Assembly: GCA_035578005.1 (NCBI GenBank)
Contig: DATJYK010000392.1
Location: 6,602-70,601 of the forward strand
Length of the DNA: 64,000 nt
Direction: 5' to 3'
Source: Gp13-AA77 sp035578005
GTDB lineage: Bacteria; Acidobacteriota; Terriglobia; UBA7540
Below the pieces are notes generated by a model. That model saw only the letters and a program-made list of their open reading frames with translations, made no database searches and had not been told where the DNA came from. The position numbers and the translations under genes were made by a program. Below, in pieces: positions 9,118-17,171 of this stretch (positions are counted from its first letter, which is position 1; every line of letters starts with the position of its first letter).

Positions 9118-9522
9118 ATGATGCGGGAGGAGTTCCAGCAGCTCGCGGACTTAAGGGTGGAGGAAGCTGCCATACTGGCGGCCAATAGCAAGCAGCAAGG
9201 AGCATATTATTTGGCAGGCTTGGCGGTGGAGTGCGCGCTCAAGGCGTGCATTGCAAAGAAGACGAAGCAGAATCAATATCCGCCAAAGAACACAAGCCAT
9301 CACTATGATCACAATCTTGATGTGTTGCTCAATCTGGCGGAACTGAGGCGCGAGCTTGACGATGAAATCAGACGTAGCCGCGAATTTGCAAATAATTGGG
9401 ACACAGTGCACGATTGGAGCGTAGAGAAGCGCTATGAGGTGACGGCCCTCAAGGGAACCGAGATGGTGGCGGCGGTCAACTCGGCGCGCGGAGTCCTGCA
9501 ATGGCTAAAGCAATACTGGTAA
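9118..9522 (+). CDS. HEPN-domain protein inserted in the atp operon
   Basis: With the start at ATG 9118 (ATG 9121 or GTG 9055 are alternatives) the product has 134 residues. A helical core with AYYLAGLAVECALKACIAKK matches the HEPN fold pattern, and HDWSVEKRYE near the C-terminus resembles a block often seen in these proteins. The R-x4-6-H ribonuclease motif is not clear, so it may be a non-catalytic HEPN protein. HEPN proteins are usually RNases or partners in toxin-antitoxin and abortive-infection modules. The 3' end overlaps the next gene by 22 bases. Neither gene belongs to ATP synthase; the pair splits atpG from atpD. Confidence 0.7.
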   Translation: MMREEFQQLADLRVEEAAILAANSKQQGAYYLAGLAVECALKACIAKKTKQNQYPPKNTSHHYDHNLDVLLNLAELRRELDDEIRRSREFANNWDTVHDWSVEKRYEVTALKGTEMVAAVNSARGVLQWLKQYW

Positions 9523-10208
9523 GACGAACTGATCCCGAGATTCAAGGCTTGGTTATGGAGGCATTGAGTCGGACGCAGATGCCAGTCACCTTTTGCGATT
9601 GGAATTACGTCGAACAACTTGATGAGACTCAGTTGATTATAGCCACCCCGTGGTACGACAGCAAGGGACCACGAACCGCCTACTCAGCCGTAATCGACGC
9701 CCTGCAGGGTGCAGGCATCTACGAGGAAATCCCCTTACGGCGTGTGTACTTGAAGAGTCCCAGTGACCTGCTTGTCAAGATGATGGAGCGCGAAGCCCAG
9801 GAAGCACCTGATGAGGGTTTTCTAAACCTCCTTCACCACAAGGACGGGTCGTATTCAGTCGTGTTCGCGCCCTTGACCGGCTTGAGCGGCTCCGGCAGTC
9901 CAGTACCAGCGCGGCACTTTTCAGAGTCAGATGAGGCGGGGCAGTTTCTGCTGAACGAATTACATCTCAGTCCACGCGACGTTGAAAAAGCCTTCCTGGA
10001 AGCCAGGCAACACCGTATCGGCAGCATCGTGACGCGACTTACTGAGTCACAATTGCGGCGCTCAGGGCTTGCTCCGCCTCGCACACAGTCGAAGACGGGA
10101 AACCCACCAAGGAGAGGAATGAAATCTAATGGCAACGGAAACGGCAGCGGCAACTCACACCGGCAAAGTCGTGGAAGTCATCGGACCCGTCGTGGTGGTA
10201 GCGTTTGA
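9501..10208 (+). CDS. HEPN-associated protein of unknown function, overlapping atpD
   Basis: The 235-residue frame starts inside the end of the HEPN gene and runs 80 bases into atpD in another frame. An alpha/beta-looking N-terminal half (ILVRRTDPEIQGLVMEAL, QLIIATPWYDSKGPRTAY) is followed by a helical middle and a low-complexity tail rich in Asn, Gly, Ser and Arg. That tail comes from the atpD leader and start region, so the gene's natural end was probably lost or lies near 10100. No known family is recognised. Tight overlap with a HEPN gene suggests a two-gene toxin-antitoxin-like module. The ribosome-binding site of atpD (AAGGAGAGG, about 10110-10118) lies inside this frame. Confidence 0.6.
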   Translation: MAKAILVRRTDPEIQGLVMEALSRTQMPVTFCDWNYVEQLDETQLIIATPWYDSKGPRTAYSAVIDALQGAGIYEEIPLRRVYLKSPSDLLVKMMEREAQEAPDEGFLNLLHHKDGSYSVVFAPLTGLSGSGSPVPARHFSESDEAGQFLLNELHLSPRDVEKAFLEARQHRIGSIVTRLTESQLRRSGLAPPRTQSKTGNPPRRGMKSNGNGNGSGNSHRQSRGSHRTRRGGSV

Positions 10209-11580
10209 AGAGGGTGAGTTGCCGGCCATTTATAACGCCCTTCGCATCACGTCCGAGGGTTTCGACGTACCGCAGCCCCTCAACATCATCGCCGAAGTGG
10301 AACAGCACTTGGGCGAGGGCCGGGTGAAAGCAGTGGCCATGGAGGCGACGGACGGCATGGTGCGCGGGATGAAGGCGCTCGACCTCGGCCAGCCTATCTC
10401 CGTCCCCGTAGGTCAAGCGGCGCTCGGCCGGGTGATGAACGTGATCGGCGAGCCTGTCGATAAGCTGGGTCCCATCAACGCCGAGACCCGTTCTCCCATT
10501 CATCGGGAAGCGCCTCTGCTCGAAGACCAGAACACCAGCCTGGAGACGTTCGAAACCGGCATCAAGGTGATCGACCTGCTCGAGCCCTACCTGAAAGGCG
10601 GCAAGACGGGGCTTTTCGGCGGCGCGGGTGTGGGGAAGACCGTGATCATCCAGGAGCTTATCAACAACGTCGCCATGAAGCACGGCGGCGTGTCGGTGTT
10701 CGCCGGGGTGGGTGAGCGTACGCGCGAAGGTAATGACCTTTGGCTCGAAATGACAGAATCCGGTGTGATTTCGCCGGGCCATCCGGAAAAATCGAAGGCG
10801 GCCTTGATCTACGGCCAGATGACGGAGCCGCCTGGGGCGCGGTTGCGCGTGGGCCTTTCCGGCCTCACGGTGGCGGAATATTTTCGCGACGTCGAAGGTA
10901 AAGATGTGCTGCTCTTCATCGACAACATTTTCCGCTTCACGCAGGCGGGCTCCGAAGTGTCGGCCTTGTTGGGCCGGATGCCCTCTGCTGTAGGCTACCA
11001 GCCTAATCTCTCTACCGAAATGGGCGAACTGCAGGAGCGCATCACGTCCACCAAGAAGGGCTCAATCACGTCGGTCCAAGCCATCTACGTGCCGGCGGAC
11101 GATCTCACAGACCCGGCGCCCGCCACGGCCTTTGCTCATCTTGACGCCACCACCGTGCTTTCGCGCCAGATCGTGGAATTGGGCATCTACCCGGCGGTGG
11201 ACCCACTGGCTTCGACCTCGCGCGTGCTTGATCCGCGTATCGTCGGCGAGGAGCACTACGCGGTGGCGCGCGCCGTGCAGGCGATCCTGCAAAAGTACAA
11301 AGACCTGCAGGACATCATCGCCATTCTGGGTATCGATGAGCTCTCGGACGAAGACAAGCTCACGGTGGCGCGCGCGCGCAAGATCCAGAGATTCTTCTCC
11401 CAGCCCTTCTTCGTGGCTGCGCAGTTTACGGGGCTGGAAGGGAAATACGTGAAGCTCGAGGACACCATCAAAGGATTCCAGGAACTGGTGTCTGGTAAGT
11501 ACGACGACATTCCGGAGCAGGCCTTCTACATGGTGGGTACCATGGATGAGGCGCTCGCGAAGGCGGAGAAGCTGAAGTAA
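10129..11580 (+). CDS. atpD: ATP synthase F1 subunit beta
   Basis: ATG 10129 follows AAGGAGAGG by about ten bases. The 483-residue product has the Walker A loop GGAGVGKT (about 164-171), the catalytic GERTREGNDL region, the Walker B DVLLFIDNIFRFTQAG and the AIYVPADDLTDPAPATAFAHLD stretch, all typical of beta. It holds the catalytic nucleotide sites of F1. Its position after the HEPN pair is abnormal; atpG is normally its direct neighbour. Its own good ribosome-binding site means it could be translated independently of the inserted genes. Confidence 0.98.
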   Translation: MATETAAATHTGKVVEVIGPVVVVAFEEGELPAIYNALRITSEGFDVPQPLNIIAEVEQHLGEGRVKAVAMEATDGMVRGMKALDLGQPISVPVGQAALGRVMNVIGEPVDKLGPINAETRSPIHREAPLLEDQNTSLETFETGIKVIDLLEPYLKGGKTGLFGGAGVGKTVIIQELINNVAMKHGGVSVFAGVGERTREGNDLWLEMTESGVISPGHPEKSKAALIYGQMTEPPGARLRVGLSGLTVAEYFRDVEGKDVLLFIDNIFRFTQAGSEVSALLGRMPSAVGYQPNLSTEMGELQERITSTKKGSITSVQAIYVPADDLTDPAPATAFAHLDATTVLSRQIVELGIYPAVDPLASTSRVLDPRIVGEEHYAVARAVQAILQKYKDLQDIIAILGIDELSDEDKLTVARARKIQRFFSQPFFVAAQFTGLEGKYVKLEDTIKGFQELVSGKYDDIPEQAFYMVGTMDEALAKAEKLK

Positions 11581-11596
11581 ACGATTAGATCAGTTT

Positions 11597-12046
11597 ATGG
11601 CTGAGACACAGTCTGAATACATTGATCTCGAGCTTGTGACTCCGGAAAAGCTGGTCCTGCGAGAATCCGTGCTGGCCGTGTCGCTGCCGGGCTGCGATGG
11701 CTACTTCGGAGTCCTGGCCGGCCACGCCCCACTGCTGTCGGAGCTAAAGCCCGGGGAGCTTTCGTACACTCGGGACTTCGTGAACCATTATCTATGCGTG
11801 GATTGGGGATTCGCGGAGGTTTTGCCTGATCGCGTGACCGTCCTTGTGGAAACCTCGGAACTGCCCGAAGAAATTGACACGGAGCGCGCGCGCCGGGCTC
11901 GCGAAAGAGCCGAAGAAAGGCTCAGGCGCGCCGGGGCCGGTGAAGCCGAGATTGATGCCTTGCGCGCTCAGACAGCATTGGAGCGCGCCACCGCTCGGCT
12001 GGAAGTGGCTCAGCGCGCGTCCAATGAAGTAGGAGCGAAGAGTTGA
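11597..12046 (+). CDS. atpC: ATP synthase F1 subunit epsilon
   Basis: The 149-residue product starts 16 bases after atpD. The N-terminal beta-sandwich shows DLELVTPEKLVL, VSLPGCDGYFGVLAGHAPLLSEL and KPGELSY, followed by the helical C-terminal hairpin with RARRARERAEERLRRAGAG. Epsilon couples gamma to the c-ring and can inhibit ATP hydrolysis. No strong Shine-Dalgarno sequence is seen before ATG 11597. Its stop overlaps the start of the glutaredoxin-like gene by four bases (TTGA), so that gene is in the same transcript. Confidence 0.95.
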   Translation: MAETQSEYIDLELVTPEKLVLRESVLAVSLPGCDGYFGVLAGHAPLLSELKPGELSYTRDFVNHYLCVDWGFAEVLPDRVTVLVETSELPEEIDTERARRARERAEERLRRAGAGEAEIDALRAQTALERATARLEVAQRASNEVGAKS

Positions 12047-12345
12047 ACGCTGATCCGACCAGAATCGGGAACGGCGATAAGGCTACCGGGGCCCTTCGCA
12101 TGTATACAACTTCGTGGTGCCCCGATTGCTACCGCGCTAAGCGATTTCTCAAGGAACGAGGCCTGCCCTTCGATGAAATCAACATCGAGACCGCTGAGGG
12201 TGCTGCCGAGTTCGTGATGAGGGTCAATCACGGCAAGAGACGCGTTCCGACCTTCGAGGTGAACGGCCACACTTTCAACTGCTCACCGTACGATCCCCAC
12301 AAGCTCAGTCGTGAGCTCGGCCTTGAAGAGACTGTCAGCCGGTAA
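12043..12345 (+). CDS. Glutaredoxin-like thiol-disulphide protein
   Basis: The TTG start at 12043 overlaps the atpC stop; ATG 12100 is an alternative that still keeps the active site. The 100-residue protein has a thioredoxin-fold core: RMYTTSWCPDCYRAKRFL with CPDC at residues 26-29, then LPFDEINIE and the cis-Pro RRVPTFEVNG. Such small glutaredoxins reduce disulphides or protein-glutathione adducts in the cytoplasm. Placement at the end of the atp operon suggests co-expression; a functional link to ATP synthase is not shown. Confidence 0.85.
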   Translation: MNADPTRIGNGDKATGALRMYTTSWCPDCYRAKRFLKERGLPFDEINIETAEGAAEFVMRVNHGKRRVPTFEVNGHTFNCSPYDPHKLSRELGLEETVSR

Positions 12346-12410
12346 AGCTTTCCGCACTTCAAATCCCTTCAAGACCGGGCAAATTGTTCACCACCGGCCG
12401 CGACGCACGC

Positions 12411-12623
12411 CTACTTGCTTTGCGCGGCGGATTTTCCGTTCGCCGACGACGCCTTGTGAGCATTCTTGGTGCTCTTCTTGGCTGTAGTCTTGTGCTTGGC
12501 TGACGGCTTCGCCGCTGTCGTTTTCTCCGCTGCCTGTGGGCGCGCGGCGGTGGCGGCAAATGCAGGGACTCCGAGTGATAATGCCAAAGCAAGTATTCCG
12601 AGAGTGCTGACGACTTTCTTCAT
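12411..12623 (-). CDS. Small secreted Lys/Ala-rich protein
   Basis: The start is ATG 12623, with GGAGG nine bases upstream. The 70-residue product has a signal peptide (MKKVVSTLGILALALSLG, cleavage near AFA-AT) and a mature part made almost only of Ala, Lys, Thr, Ser and Gly. This is a basic, disordered, periplasmic or secreted peptide of unknown role. It faces away from trpG. No family is recognised; the good ribosome-binding site and signal peptide support it as real. Confidence 0.65.
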   Translation of the reverse strand: MKKVVSTLGILALALSLGVPAFAATAARPQAAEKTTAAKPSAKHKTTAKKSTKNAHKASSANGKSAAQSK

Positions 12624-12871
12624 GACGGTTAACCTCCAATGATTTGACTTCGACGCTGCATTGTGCACGGCTCTCGCCAAACGACAAGAATCATGGGAAC
12701 CCACGGGCGAATCTGGATTTAGCAAGGCCGGCCGCGGAAACGCACCGTGATGAGAGCCCTAGCCTCGCACACCTCTTGGGATGCGATCACACGAACTGGT
12801 GGGGAAAGGCTAGTGTCACGCTCGCCGCGGTGCGAGCGCGTCGAGGACGGCGATGAGGATACAATGGTCTC

Positions 12872-13435
12872 ATGGTCTTGGTGATCGACAACTACGATTC
12901 CTTCACTTACAACCTCGTGCAGTACCTAAGCGAGCTTGGCGCCACCGTCGACGTGCGCCGCAACGATCAAGTCACGCTGGATGAGGTTGAGCGCCTCGCG
13001 CCAGAACGCGTTGTGATCTCCCCGGGTCCGAAGGCGCCTGCGGAGGCGGGAATCTGCATCGGTCTCATCCGGCGCTTTGCCGGAAAGATGCCCATTCTGG
13101 GCGTCTGTCTCGGACACCAGGCCATCGGCGAAGCGTTTGGCGGACGCGTGGTGCGCGCACCGGAGATCATGCACGGCAAAGTCAGCTCGATTTCTCACGA
13201 TGGCGAAACCGTGTTTTCCGGCTTACCGAACCCGTTTCCCGCCACGCGCTATCATTCCCTCATCGTGGAGCGCGAAAGCCTGCCAGCCTGCCTCGGGGTG
13301 TCGGCCACTTCGCCGAGCGGTCTCATCATGGGAATTCGACACCGTGACTTGAAGGTGGAGGGCGTGCAGTTCCATCCCGAGTCGATCATGACCAACGCGG
13401 GAAAACAATTGCTGGGTAATTTCCTTCGGTTATGA
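12872..13435 (+). CDS. trpG: Glutamine amidotransferase, anthranilate/aminodeoxychorismate synthase component II
   Basis: The 187-residue class I glutamine amidotransferase begins MVLVIDNYDSFTYNLVQYL. The nucleophile Cys79 lies in GVCLGHQ and the catalytic His168/Glu170 in QFHPES. The protein makes ammonia from glutamine for a chorismate-using partner (TrpE or PabB) in tryptophan or folate synthesis. No partner gene is nearby, so trpG and pabA cannot be told apart; a dual-purpose subunit is likely. It is convergent with the D-aminoacylase gene, 20 bases apart. Confidence 0.93.
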   Translation: MVLVIDNYDSFTYNLVQYLSELGATVDVRRNDQVTLDEVERLAPERVVISPGPKAPAEAGICIGLIRRFAGKMPILGVCLGHQAIGEAFGGRVVRAPEIMHGKVSSISHDGETVFSGLPNPFPATRYHSLIVERESLPACLGVSATSPSGLIMGIRHRDLKVEGVQFHPESIMTNAGKQLLGNFLRL

Positions 13436-13455
13436 ACTTGACCGCTTGATGCGGC

Positions 13456-15171
13456 TTACTTGCCTCGCCCGAACAACACCTTGCCGGGCTTGGCGCCTGT
13501 ATGTTGACCCTGGTCGATCACCACGACGCCATTTGTGATCACATACGGGATGCCAACGGGATACTGTGCCGGGTCTTCATAAGTGGCTCGGTCGGCTACT
13601 GTGTTCGGATCGAAGATGGTGATGTCGGCCGCCATTCCGATGCAAAGGAGGCCCCGATCCGTGAGCCCGATAATTTGCGCCGGAAATGACGTCACCTTGC
13701 GGATCGCATCCGCCAGCGTCAGCACATGCTTCTCTCGTACGTAGACGCCCAACACGCGCGGAAACGTGCCGTAGAAGCGTGGGTGAGGACGGCCCATGAA
13801 GGTCATGGAAGGACTCACGGCTGCGCCGTCTGAGCCAATGCCAACCCATGGCTGCTTCATGGCAAGCTCCACGTCCGACTCGCTCATGCTGAAGTAGATG
13901 GCCATCGGCGTGGCGCGTTCGGCCGTCAGCAGGTCACACAGCGCGTCCACCGGATCCTTGCCCATCAGCGCGGCCACTTCATCCATGCGCTTGCCCTCGT
14001 ATTTCTTGTCCTCGGGGCGTTGGCAGGAAGCTACCATCACGCCATGCCAGCCTCCGCAATCCTTCACCTCGTTATTCTCCCATCCTGGCAAGCCTGAAGC
14101 GATCGCGCTACGAATCTGGTCGCGCGCCTTCGGATCTTTCAGTCTCGCTACAACATCATCCGCGGTGCCCTCCAGATACTTCGGAGGCAGGCACTGTTGC
14201 AGGCTCGTCATGCCAGCGAGGTAAGGGTATTGGTCTGCCGTGATGTCTACGCCACGTGCGCGTGCCGCCTCGATCAACTTGATCAACTCCGGCATGCGGC
14301 CCCAATTCGCCTGGCCGTTCATCTTGAAATGCAGAATATGTCCTGGCAACCCAGCTTTCTCCGCAATTTCGACGGCCTCGCTTAGGGACTGCGCGCTGTT
14401 TGCGCCTTCACCGCGGATGTGAGTGGTATACAGGCCGCCGTACTTTGCGGCCACTTTGGCGAGGTCGATCAACTCCTCCGTCTGGGCAAACATGTTGGGC
14501 GCATAAATCAGGCCCGAGGCCAGACCGATTGCACCTTCGCGCATCGACTGATCCACCAGCGCTTCCATTTTGCGGATCTCTTCAGCCGTCGGAGGACGAT
14601 TCACGTTACCCATCACGTCCAGCCGCACCTGACCGCTGCCGACGTAGGAGGCGATGTTCACCGAGATGCCCTGCCGCTGGGCGCGTGCGAAGTATTCACC
14701 CAAAGTCGTCCAGTCGCGGTTGAGGCCGTCTTTCTGGGTCAGAGGTGCCGTGCCGTTGTCAAAGTCCGGCACCGCTGGTCCCAGAATGGGTCCGGCGGAA
14801 GCGGCCTCGCCCAGAATCTCGGTGGTCACGCCCTGCCGGATTTTGCTCTGCGCGGTCCCGTCCACCAGCAAGGTGTAATCGGAATGGCTGTGGAGATCAA
14901 TGAACCCCGGCGACACCACCAGTCCGCGCGCATCGATCACCCGATTGGCTGTGGCGCCTTCGAGCCGGCCAATATCCGCGATCTTGCCATCCTTCACCGC
15001 CACAGAAGCCTCAAACCACGGACTGCCGCTTCCGTCGATGACGTGCCCATGAACGATCAACAGATCATAGAGTGGGTGAGTGGTCTGTTGGGCAAAGCAC
15101 GGGGTGGTGAAGGCAAGTTCTAAAAGCACACTCCATACGACTGCAGATCGCAGTCCTTTCATCGAAGGCAT
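13456..15171 (-). CDS. Exported N-acyl-D-amino-acid deacylase (amidohydrolase)
   Basis: The start is taken at ATG 15171 or 15162; the frame is open upstream but would overlap the divergent gene's leader. About 571 residues. The signal peptide ends near CFAQQ. The amidohydrolase entry YDLLIVHGHVIDGSGSPWFEASVAVKDG is followed by the metal-binding GFIDLHSHSDYT, then ADQYPYLAGMTSL and a GIGSDGAAVSP-type late metal site. D-aminoacylases remove acyl groups from N-acyl-D-amino acids. Export suggests it works in the periplasm, perhaps on D-amino-acid-containing wall products; the substrate is not certain. Confidence 0.88.
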   Translation of the reverse strand: MPSMKGLRSAVVWSVLLELAFTTPCFAQQTTHPLYDLLIVHGHVIDGSGSPWFEASVAVKDGKIADIGRLEGATANRVIDARGLVVSPGFIDLHSHSDYTLLVDGTAQSKIRQGVTTEILGEAASAGPILGPAVPDFDNGTAPLTQKDGLNRDWTTLGEYFARAQRQGISVNIASYVGSGQVRLDVMGNVNRPPTAEEIRKMEALVDQSMREGAIGLASGLIYAPNMFAQTEELIDLAKVAAKYGGLYTTHIRGEGANSAQSLSEAVEIAEKAGLPGHILHFKMNGQANWGRMPELIKLIEAARARGVDITADQYPYLAGMTSLQQCLPPKYLEGTADDVVARLKDPKARDQIRSAIASGLPGWENNEVKDCGGWHGVMVASCQRPEDKKYEGKRMDEVAALMGKDPVDALCDLLTAERATPMAIYFSMSESDVELAMKQPWVGIGSDGAAVSPSMTFMGRPHPRFYGTFPRVLGVYVREKHVLTLADAIRKVTSFPAQIIGLTDRGLLCIGMAADITIFDPNTVADRATYEDPAQYPVGIPYVITNGVVVIDQGQHTGAKPGKVLFGRGK

Positions 15172-15277
15172 CCCGATTCCGTCTTTTCTATTGACCTGCA
15201 TGGCCGAAGCGTTGGATTCTAGCACCGTTTCACTACTGCCGTGCGGCGCGTTTCTGACGTGCAGGCAGGGGAGCATT

Positions 15278-16222
15278 ATGGACAAGCATTCGCGGCGCGA
15301 TTTTATGAAGACCTCGGCTCTCGGCGCCGTGTCGTTAGCGCTCAGTGCGCCGGGGCTGACCGCAGTTGAGCGGCCGCATCTGGTATTCCCCACGGAACCA
15401 AGGCAGCGGTTGGGAGCTTCGTCCTACTCGTTCCGGGCTTACATTGATAGCCCATCCGGCTACGAGCGTGACCCCAAGCTGCCAGGAATCGATCTCAGGG
15501 ATTTCGGCCGCGCTGTGAGGGACAGGCTAAACCTAGTCCACATCGAGCCCTGGAACGCTCACTTCCGCTCAACCGAGCCAGGCTATCTCGCCCAGTTGCG
15601 CTCGGCCTGGAATCGGGCCGGCGTAACACCCATCAATATTGCTGCAGACGTCGAATTCAGTATCTATGACCCCGACGGCGCCAGGCGCGCCAAGGCTGTG
15701 AGTCTGGGCAAGACCTGGGTGGATGCCGCCGCGGCTGTGGGCTCGCCCGGCATCCGGCTCAACAACCCTGGAGTCCGCGGCATGAAACCGAGTCTCGAAC
15801 TGGCCGTCGATAGTCTTCGGCAGGTGGCCGACCAAGGCGCCGAGAAGAACGTCCATCTGAGTCTGGAAAACGACAACCCGGTGAGCGAAGACCCGTTCTT
15901 TCTGGTCAGTGTTATCGAAAAGGCAAACCATCCCTGGCTGCACGCCTTGCCCGATTTTGGAAACTCCCTCACCGAACGTGGCCCGGAGTTCAACGACCGC
16001 GCCATGAAGGCGATGTTCAAGCATGCCTACTGCATTTCCCACATGAAAGACGGCGAGTACAAGGACAACGGCGAATTCGTCAAGGTCGACGTGGCCAAGA
16101 CTTTCGTGATCGCCAAGGCCGCCGGTTACCGCGGCTACTTCTCGATTGAGTGGGAAGGTCACGGCGATCCCTTCGACGCCACGGGACGCCTCATCGACGA
16201 GTGCCTGAAGAACCTGGCGTAA
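15278..16222 (+). CDS. Tat-exported sugar phosphate isomerase/epimerase-like TIM-barrel protein
   Basis: ATG 15278 follows GGGGAG. A twin-arginine signal is clear (SRRDFMKTSALGAVSLAL), giving 314 residues. The rest reads as a xylose-isomerase-like / AP-endonuclease-2 barrel: RLGASSYSFRAY, the middle VHLSLENDN with its Glu metal ligand, then HALPDFGN, ISHMKD and the late FSIEWEGHGDP. Such proteins isomerise or epimerise sugars with a divalent metal. It is divergent from the D-aminoacylase; the two start codons lie about 107 bases apart and may share a promoter region. The specific sugar is unknown. Confidence 0.85.
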   Translation: MDKHSRRDFMKTSALGAVSLALSAPGLTAVERPHLVFPTEPRQRLGASSYSFRAYIDSPSGYERDPKLPGIDLRDFGRAVRDRLNLVHIEPWNAHFRSTEPGYLAQLRSAWNRAGVTPINIAADVEFSIYDPDGARRAKAVSLGKTWVDAAAAVGSPGIRLNNPGVRGMKPSLELAVDSLRQVADQGAEKNVHLSLENDNPVSEDPFFLVSVIEKANHPWLHALPDFGNSLTERGPEFNDRAMKAMFKHAYCISHMKDGEYKDNGEFVKVDVAKTFVIAKAAGYRGYFSIEWEGHGDPFDATGRLIDECLKNLA

Positions 16223-16318
16223 CGAGCACCTGCGCGCCTGCTTTGTTACTCTCGCGAAGCCGCAGCGGCCGTACCTTAGAGGCGAAACTAGGTGAAACAT
16301 TGACTGGATGAATCAGTT

Positions 16319-16606
16319 CTACGCGTGTCGCCGCTTTGTGGGCCGCTGGCTCTGCAGGTACTCCTCGAGGTCCTGATCAGAGACGACGGAGTGGCGGGGT
16401 GGCTCGGTGCCATCGCCGGCCAGAGCGCGCTGTAGTTTCTTGTAGCAGAGGTCGGCAGCATCCTGATACGGGACGCGCTTGACCGTGAAGGCTTGGTTGA
16501 GGATGGTAAAGCCGAATTCGCGGGGCTTCTGTCTCGGATCGAGAACGCGGTAAAGGTATTCGCGGCCACGTTCCCTCAGTTGAAAACCGACGTATTGAAT
16601 CTGCAT
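16319..16606 (-). CDS. Conserved-looking small protein of unknown function
   Basis: The likely start is ATG 16606 (MQIQYVGFQL), giving 95 residues; the longer frame from 16663 has no better support. The protein is mixed alpha/beta and highly charged, with one Cys (ADLCYKKL) and a basic tail (RPTKRRHA). No domain is recognised. It lies 74 bases downstream of the cold-shock gene on the same strand and could be read through from it. The codon use and compact coding pattern look genuine. Confidence 0.6.
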   Translation of the reverse strand: MQIQYVGFQLRERGREYLYRVLDPRQKPREFGFTILNQAFTVKRVPYQDAADLCYKKLQRALAGDGTEPPRHSVVSDQDLEEYLQSQRPTKRRHA

Positions 16607-16680
16607 TTTCAACTCGCTTTTGAGGTGGAATGGGGCCCGCGCCGCGCTCGTTTCAAAGCGCAACGCGGACCCGAACTGCC

Positions 16681-16887
16681 TTAGACCTTGGTGACCTGCT
16701 CGGCTTGCAGACCCTTGGGACCCTTGGTAACCAGGAATTCCACAGCTTCGCCCTCGGCGAGGGATCTGAAACCTTCAGACTGAATGGCTGAGTGATGCAC
16801 GAAGACGTCACCGCCGGAAGAGCGCTGGATGAATCCATAGCCCTTCGCGTCGTTGAACCATTTCACCGTGCCTTGTTCTTTGTTCAT
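16681..16887 (-). CDS. Cold-shock protein, CspA family
   Basis: The 68-residue OB-fold RNA/DNA-binding protein has GTVKWFNDAKGYGFI (RNP1) and DVFVHHSAI (RNP2), with the usual EGEAVEF and KGLQAEQVTKV ending. It binds single-stranded nucleic acid and melts RNA structure. The start is ATG 16887; AAGGA lies 13 bases upstream, rather far. The transcription terminator of glnD lies just upstream on the same strand (16950-16985), so csp should have its own promoter between that hairpin and the start. Confidence 0.95.
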   Translation of the reverse strand: MNKEQGTVKWFNDAKGYGFIQRSSGGDVFVHHSAIQSEGFRSLAEGEAVEFLVTKGPKGLQAEQVTKV

Positions 16888-16949
16888 AATGTTCTAGTGT
16901 TCCTTCGATATTTGAGATGTCTTGTTCTGCTCTCGCAACCACTCGCCAT

Positions 16950-16985
16950 AAACAAAAAGAGCCACAAAATCCAAGATTCTGTGGC
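16950..16985 (-). terminator. Intrinsic terminator downstream of glnD
   Basis: On the minus strand GCCACAGAATC pairs with GATTTTGTGGC (16961-16985, 11 pairs with one G-T, three-base loop) and is followed directly by TCTTTTTGTTT (16950-16960). This is a textbook intrinsic terminator for transcription coming from glnD, about 190 bases after its stop, and it insulates the cold-shock gene. Confidence 0.75.
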
Positions 16986-17171
16986 CTCCCTCTAACTGGT
17001 TACCGGTCACAAAAACTGATCAAGCAATTTGAGTATACACAGATTACAGAGTGGGCGCTAGTCTTTTTTATAACATCCACGCAAGCAAGATGTTACGGAC
17101 GCTGTCAACACCACGGCGCAGGGACAGCAAGGTAGGTCAGAAAGAGGCGAATCGGTAAGCGCCGGCACCTC

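Noticed and set aside
17066..17097. TAACATC/GATGTTA hairpin near 17070 as a terminator of glnD
   Set aside because: On the minus strand the hairpin is followed by A's, not T's, so it cannot act as an intrinsic terminator in that direction; the GCCACAGAATC hairpin at 16950-16985 is a better candidate.
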